Shown: piece by piece, positions 12,395-14,559 of the stretch
Layout of the letters: each line of letters starts with the position of its first letter
Numbering within the stretch: position 1 is the stretch's first letter
Program-made: the position numbers and the translations under genes
Notes under the pieces: model-generated
The model's database searches: none
The model's input: only the letters and a program-made list of their open reading frames with translations
Told to the model about the DNA's origin: nothing
Origin: Thermodesulfobacteriota bacterium
GTDB taxonomy: Bacteria > Desulfobacterota > BSN033 > UBA1163
Assembly (NCBI GenBank): GCA_030024065.1
Contig: JASEIE010000052.1
Span: 1 to 14,559 of the forward strand
Length of the DNA stretch: 14,559 nucleotides
Reading direction: 5' to 3'

Positions 12395-14554
12395 TTGAGT
12401 CTTATTGGAATAATACTTATCTTTGCTATCGTAGTTAACACTGGGTTGGGCATTTTAGTTTTTTTAAAAAGATCCACCTTTAAGCAGTTAAATATCACTT
12501 TCGCTGTTCTTTCTTGGGCTTCCGCAGGTTGGATTTTGAGTGTTTTGTTGGCTTATTTTCTTGAGGATCCTTTTTTGAGGTTGTTTTGGGGTAGAATGAG
12601 TTTTGCTACATCGGGGATAATTCCTACAGCATTTCTTCTATTTGCTATCCTTTTTCCAAGAAATCAAAGGACGATTAACTCTTTTAAACTCATTTTATTA
12701 TGTTTACCTGCGATATTTTTTTTGGTTTTATCATTTTCTAACCAAGTCGTTACTTCACTTGGCGATGGTCCCAAAATGTTTATTTACGGGTCTTTTTATC
12801 CGATCTTTTCCGTTTATTTAACGGGTTATATTCTTTTGGGTTTATTAATTCTGATAAGGACATATAAAAATACTATTGGAGTCGAGAGACTCCAAGTTAA
12901 GTACTGTTTATTGGGAATGTTTTTTACTTCAAGCCTTGGGTTATTAAGCAACCTGTTTCTTCCGATGGTGGGAGTTTCCAAATTCAACTGGCTGGGTCCT
13001 TCCCTTACTATGATTATGGTTGGTTTCACAACCTATTCTATCCTCAAACATCGTTTGATGGATATTAATATTGTCTTGAAGAAAGGGACAACTTACATCC
13101 TTTTGTTGTTGCTTCTTTTCATCCCCTCCTTTATTTTAATCCTTCTTGGCCAGAAGATCTTCTATGGAAAGATAAATTATTTATTTACGGTGATGATGTT
13201 TTCGGTCCTTTTCCTGGCGGCTATCTTATTTCACAGGATCAAACCAGGGACCGAAAAGGCAGTAGAGCAGCTCCTCTTTAAAGATCGCTACAATTATCGT
13301 GAGACACTGGGGAAATTCAGCAAGGCGATGGTGACGATCCTCGATCTACAATCTCTCTTGAGAAGGATTGTCGAGACCATTACTCAGACCATGGGGGTTG
13401 AGAAGGCTTCTCTATTTCTCTTTAATGAAGAGAAAAGGGGATATGATTTATTCGAATCGAAGAATGTCAACATGGCTTCTTCCTCCCCCTTTCTTTCCAA
13501 AACAGCCCCCCTTCCCCACTATTTGCAGAAAATCGGAGAAATTGTTGTGAAGGAAGAATTGGCCAAGGGTAGACATATTCTAGAATTGGACCAGGTCGTC
13601 AATCAGATGTCCTTGCTGGAAGCGGAAGTCAGCATACCGCTTATTTTAAAGGGGCATCTCATCGGAATCATTAATCTCAACCATAAACTTAACAAGGATA
13701 TCTATTCCCATGAAGACATAGAACTGCTCACCACCCTCGCCAACCAAACAGCCGTTGCCATTGAGAATGCAAGGCTCTTTGAAGATCTAAAAAAGTCAAA
13801 ATCCTATATTCGCAGAGCGGACCGCCTCGCCTCCCTTGGAACCCTTACGGCAGGCCTGGCCCATGAGATCCGCAACCCCCTGGTTGCCATTAAGACACTC
13901 ACCCAATTGTTGCCGGAACGGCTCGAGGACGAGGAATTTCGAAACCATTTCCTGAACATCGCCGCAGGAGAGGTGGACCGGATCTCACATCTGATCAATG
14001 AACTCTTGGATTTTGCCAGGCCTTCGAGCCCCAAATTGGAATTTGAAGATGTCAACAGCATTTTAGATGGAATGATACTTCTGGTCTCAACGGAGAGCAA
14101 AAAGAAGCAAATCCATATCGCCAAACAATATATACCGGATCTGCCCTCCGTCAAGGTCGACCGGGAACAGATCAAACAGGTCTTTTTAAATGTCTTACTA
14201 AACGCCATTGAAGCGACCCCTGAGAATGGGGAAATCACCGTAAAAACCCGTTCCTTTTTAAAACCCGGAGGGGAACCCTATCTTCAGGTCGAATTTAAGG
14301 ATACGGGTTGCGGCATTCCGCAAGAATATGTAGAGGAAATTTTCAACCCCTTTTATACGACGAAGACGACCGGAAGCGGCCTGGGACTGTCGATCTCCAA
14401 TCAGATTGTACAGGATCACAAAGGATATATTGATGTTGAGAGTCAGGTGAGCAAGGGGACCTCCTTCTTCATCAATTTGCCTGTGGACCAGGACCGTCCA
14501 AGAAGAAGGCAAACCGATCTCGAAACTCAACGAACGACTTTTTTTGAGCCATGA
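12395..14554 (+). CDS. Membrane sensor histidine kinase (7TM-type, GAF, HisKA, HATPase)
   Basis: A 719-residue sensor kinase. Residues 1-285 contain about eight hydrophobic helices, resembling the HisKA_7TM sensor module. A short linker leads to a GAF domain (about 305-462), followed by a helical segment and the HisKA domain with the phospho-acceptor H490 (LAHEIRNPL). The ATPase domain shows the N-box N603 (NVLLNAIEAT), G1 DTGCGIP (636-642), F-box NPFYTTK and G2 GSGLGLS (660-666). The start is a TTG with only a weak upstream TAGGG; the first membrane helix begins at once, and the next Met is residue 68, so TTG is the best choice. Its stop overlaps a following ATG (ATGA), suggesting coupling to a response regulator. 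The ligand is unknown. The first third is visibly AT-richer than the kinase core. Confidence 0.9.
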   Translation: MSLIGIILIFAIVVNTGLGILVFLKRSTFKQLNITFAVLSWASAGWILSVLLAYFLEDPFLRLFWGRMSFATSGIIPTAFLLFAILFPRNQRTINSFKLILLCLPAIFFLVLSFSNQVVTSLGDGPKMFIYGSFYPIFSVYLTGYILLGLLILIRTYKNTIGVERLQVKYCLLGMFFTSSLGLLSNLFLPMVGVSKFNWLGPSLTMIMVGFTTYSILKHRLMDINIVLKKGTTYILLLLLLFIPSFILILLGQKIFYGKINYLFTVMMFSVLFLAAILFHRIKPGTEKAVEQLLFKDRYNYRETLGKFSKAMVTILDLQSLLRRIVETITQTMGVEKASLFLFNEEKRGYDLFESKNVNMASSSPFLSKTAPLPHYLQKIGEIVVKEELAKGRHILELDQVVNQMSLLEAEVSIPLILKGHLIGIINLNHKLNKDIYSHEDIELLTTLANQTAVAIENARLFEDLKKSKSYIRRADRLASLGTLTAGLAHEIRNPLVAIKTLTQLLPERLEDEEFRNHFLNIAAGEVDRISHLINELLDFARPSSPKLEFEDVNSILDGMILLVSTESKKKQIHIAKQYIPDLPSVKVDREQIKQVFLNVLLNAIEATPENGEITVKTRSFLKPGGEPYLQVEFKDTGCGIPQEYVEEIFNPFYTTKTTGSGLGLSISNQIVQDHKGYIDVESQVSKGTSFFINLPVDQDRPRRRQTDLETQRTTFFEP

Positions 14555-14559
14555 TGAAC
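14551..14559 (+). CDS. Start of a downstream gene, probably a response regulator (partial)
   Basis: ATG ATG AAC begins at 14551, overlapping the kinase stop in an ATGA arrangement. Only three codons lie inside the window, so identity cannot be read. A coupled response regulator is the usual partner of such a kinase; that is inference from position alone. Confidence 0.3.

Overview
The window looks like chromosomal DNA of a bacterium of the Desulfobacterota (deltaproteobacterial) type. This is inferred from the sigma-54 control, the IS91-type transposase remnant, a GC-rich palindromic intergenic repeat and a 7TM-type sensor kinase. No rRNA or other taxonomic marker is present, so the placement is tentative.

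Left part (1-464): the first 44 codons of a leftward AcoR-like, presumably sigma-54-activating, regulator, with a near-consensus sigma-70 promoter. Facing it is a consensus sigma-54 promoter (TTGGCAC-N5-TTGC) reading rightward.

Main block (465-9992): ten same-strand genes that look like one sigma-54-driven catabolic operon. In order they encode a zinc-type alcohol dehydrogenase, a complete carbohydrate-type ABC importer (binding protein, two permeases, MalK-like ATPase), a small cupin, a DUF362 protein with a Cys-containing C-terminal extension, octanoyltransferase LipB, a free-standing 78-residue lipoyl domain, and an SDR oxidoreductase. A likely logic is uptake of a polyol or other hydroxylated compound, oxidation by the two dehydrogenases, and a step needing a lipoyl carrier that the operon's own LipB can modify. 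No E1, E2 catalytic core or E3 component is present. Two hairpins bracket the binding-protein gene and probably help give it higher mRNA levels.

Middle (9993-11125): a graveyard of mobile DNA. A degraded IS91-family transposase is broken by a 111-bp insertion, a TGG-to-TAG type stop and a 41-bp perfect-stem palindrome flanked by TA. Its 3' end is joined to the C-terminal part of a MazF/PemK-like toxin. A roughly 97-bp G/C-rich inverted repeat follows.

Right part (11126-14559): a solitary ketoacyl-ACP synthase of the FabF superfamily with a Cys-His-Gln set of active-site residues instead of Cys-His-His. After it comes a membrane histidine kinase (7TM, GAF, HisKA, HATPase) whose stop codon overlaps the start of a further gene cut off by the window edge. 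Both genes change base composition along their length.
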